The translations under genes were made by a program, and so were the position numbers. This document shows positions 62,961 to 64,000 of a DNA stretch of 64,000 nt, piece after piece; the first letter of the stretch is position 1, and each line of letters begins with the position of its first letter. Under the pieces are notes generated by a model. It ran no database searches, was not told the DNA's origin, and worked only from the letters and a program-made list of their open reading frames with translations. Location of the stretch: positions 1,829,883-1,893,882 of the forward strand of contig CAJNOP010000024.1 in assembly GCA_905250075.1 (NCBI GenBank), given 5' to 3'. Source of the DNA: Rotaria sp. Silwood1 (Eukaryota; Rotifera; Eurotatoria; Philodinida; Philodinidae).

Positions 62961-63230
62961 TTAGTTAATGATGATAATGAAGAAAAGATCAAGATAAAAG
63001 TCAAAATAAGAAAACTAAATGCAAACTTGAGTAACCATATAATGTATAATGGATAGATTACCGACATATTTGCTTCTATTAAATATCTTTGCGACCAATC
63101 TAAATTGATTGTTCAGTTCACTTTCACTTCTATTTTTTTTCTTAATGTATAAATTTAGAAAAGATGTTGACAATATCTAGCGCATAAAAATCGTCACAGG
63201 TTGACAGCACATGTAAAAAAATGGATTAAG

Positions 63231-63487
63231 AATCAGATTAAAAATCGATTATAATGGCACTATTATAATCTGATTTTAATCAGATTTTTCAGCTTTAAAA
63301 TACAGATTTTATTTGATTTTGATTTTTTTTATATCTATTTTAATCGATTATTATAGTAATTGTAGGTAATTGGTTAAAATAGATTAAAAGAAAATCAAAA
63401 TCAAATAAAAACTGTCTTTTAAAGCTGAAAAATCTGATTGAAACCAGATTATAATAGTGCCATTATAATCGATTTTTAATCTGATTC
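63231..63487. mobile_element. Short foldback element
   Basis: GAATCAGATTAAAAATCGAT (63231 on) is matched by its exact reverse complement ending 63487; the first 43 bp pair perfectly, and pairing continues with few breaks (AGATTTTTCAGCTTTAAAA, GATTTTATTTGATTTTGATTTT) to the loop near 63340-63370. 257 bp in all, no ORF. No clear target duplication. Confidence 0.85.
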
Positions 63488-63556
63488 ATAATGCAAATTT
63501 TTTACATAGGAGGTCACGATACTCGTACTCTGCAGCCTTTCCTGTAAAAATTTTCA

Positions 63557-63598
63557 TAACCCGGCACTGCCCTGCCCTGTCAGGGCAGTGCAGGTTAT
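63557..63598. repeat. GC-rich hairpin
   Basis: GCACTGCCCTG (63564-63574), 6-nt loop, CAGGGCAGTGC (63581-63591), extended outward by ATAACC / GGTTAT. It shares the CCCTGCCCTG motif with 62300-62390. Confidence 0.85.
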
Positions 63599-63625
63599 CT
63601 ATACCCTGTTGGGCTCTAGTCACCA

Positions 63626-63724
63626 GTAGAGCCTATCGGGTCCGGGTATGGTCGGGGTCTGAAGATTTTTTTTCGAGCGGATCTGGGTCCGGGTCTAAAA
63701 CTTTTTGCACCCGATGGGCTCTAC
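63626..63724. mobile_element. Tiny element with 16-bp inverted ends (possible hAT end pair)
   Basis: GTAGAGCCTATCGGGT (left) and ACCCGATGGGCTCTAC (right) are inverted copies with one mismatch, enclosing 67 bp with repeated GGGTCCGGGT. A further GGGCTCTAG lies just outside at 63611-63619. The GC-rich pentamers resemble subterminal repeats of hAT elements. No 8-bp duplication could be confirmed. Confidence 0.55.
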
Positions 63725-64000
63725 CCACAAAATATCAATCACCCAATATATATTCGTCTGTTCTGTTTTATCTTACAGTTGGTTTTTCGTTCATGATTGA
63801 CATTTTGTATTATGAAAAGGTCTGATCATAAAATGATATTCAGTCATCCTTCTGTTCATTGTTAATATAAAGCACCTAAAGTTTTTTCTTTTTATTTTAT
63901 CCTCTCTATTATTAAATTTGGAAGTGCATACGATGAATATCATAAGCGTTCATAACTGTTTGATTATACGACTGCATATTGTTATAGTGCATACAGAATC
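63725..64000. other. End of window, nothing recognised
   Basis: AT-rich sequence with no supported exon or repeat. Confidence 0.5.

Noticed and set aside
1..64000. CRISPR arrays, operons, ribosome binding sites, rRNA or tRNA genes
   Set aside because: The window is eukaryotic; no regularly spaced repeats and no rRNA- or tRNA-like structure was recognised by eye, though tRNA absence would need a covariance search.

Overview
The window is animal nuclear DNA: AT-rich, with genes split by many very short GT-AG introns (about 40-70 bp), clear metazoan ciliary and vault/telomerase proteins, and many small DNA-transposon derivatives. A rotifer, probably bdelloid, fits best (tiny introns, compact genes, two start codons close behind a free-standing 3' splice site as expected for spliced-leader trans-splicing), but this is inference and another AT-rich invertebrate is possible. 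All gene models were built by hand from reading frame, splice sites and phase. Every exon chain given as intact closes in frame from ATG to stop.

Layout. 1-7 kb: a membrane-anchored M1 aminopeptidase homologue that has lost its zinc and substrate motifs (+). 8.5-16.7 kb: a doublecortin + EMAP/EML WD-repeat fusion (+). 16.9-18.8 kb: an LRRC49-like leucine-rich-repeat protein (+). 19.1-21.1 kb: a CIMIP2/FAM166-type ciliary microtubule inner protein (-). 21.4-23.9 kb: a PWWP protein resembling the N-terminal part of NSD methyltransferases, without a SET domain (+). 25.4-36.5 kb: RPGRIP1L, 21 exons (-), whose intron 5 holds a 100-N assembly gap. 38.2-42.2 kb: CEP78 (-), with a possible small nested membrane-protein gene on the other strand. 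42.8-51.6 kb: full-length TEP1 (TROVE, vWA-like, DUF4062, NACHT, WD repeats) (+). 51.6-57.8 kb: gene-poor and repeat-bearing. 57.8-58.5 kb: a divergent tail-anchored syntaxin-like protein (+). 58.5-60 kb: a possible microprotein and an unrecognised, perhaps broken, gene (-). 60.4-62.3 kb: an inward-rectifier K+ channel pseudogene split by a foldback transposon. 62.3-63.7 kb: hAT/BED and other repeat debris.

Five of the eight clear intact genes (DCX-EMAP, LRRC49, CIMIP2, RPGRIP1L, CEP78) belong to cilium, axoneme or centriole families, a notable local concentration. CIMIP2/PWWP and CEP78/TEP1 are head-to-head pairs that may share promoters.

Mobile DNA is mostly non-autonomous: two piggyBac-like elements with TTAA duplications, a hAT MITE with an 8-bp duplication, several long imperfect foldbacks (one exactly centred on the assembly gap, one in the K+ channel exon with a 6-bp duplication), and a dispersed repeat with three same-strand copies. 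The best candidates for something undescribed are the foldback elements and the catalytically dead aminopeptidase; no wholly new multi-gene system is evident.
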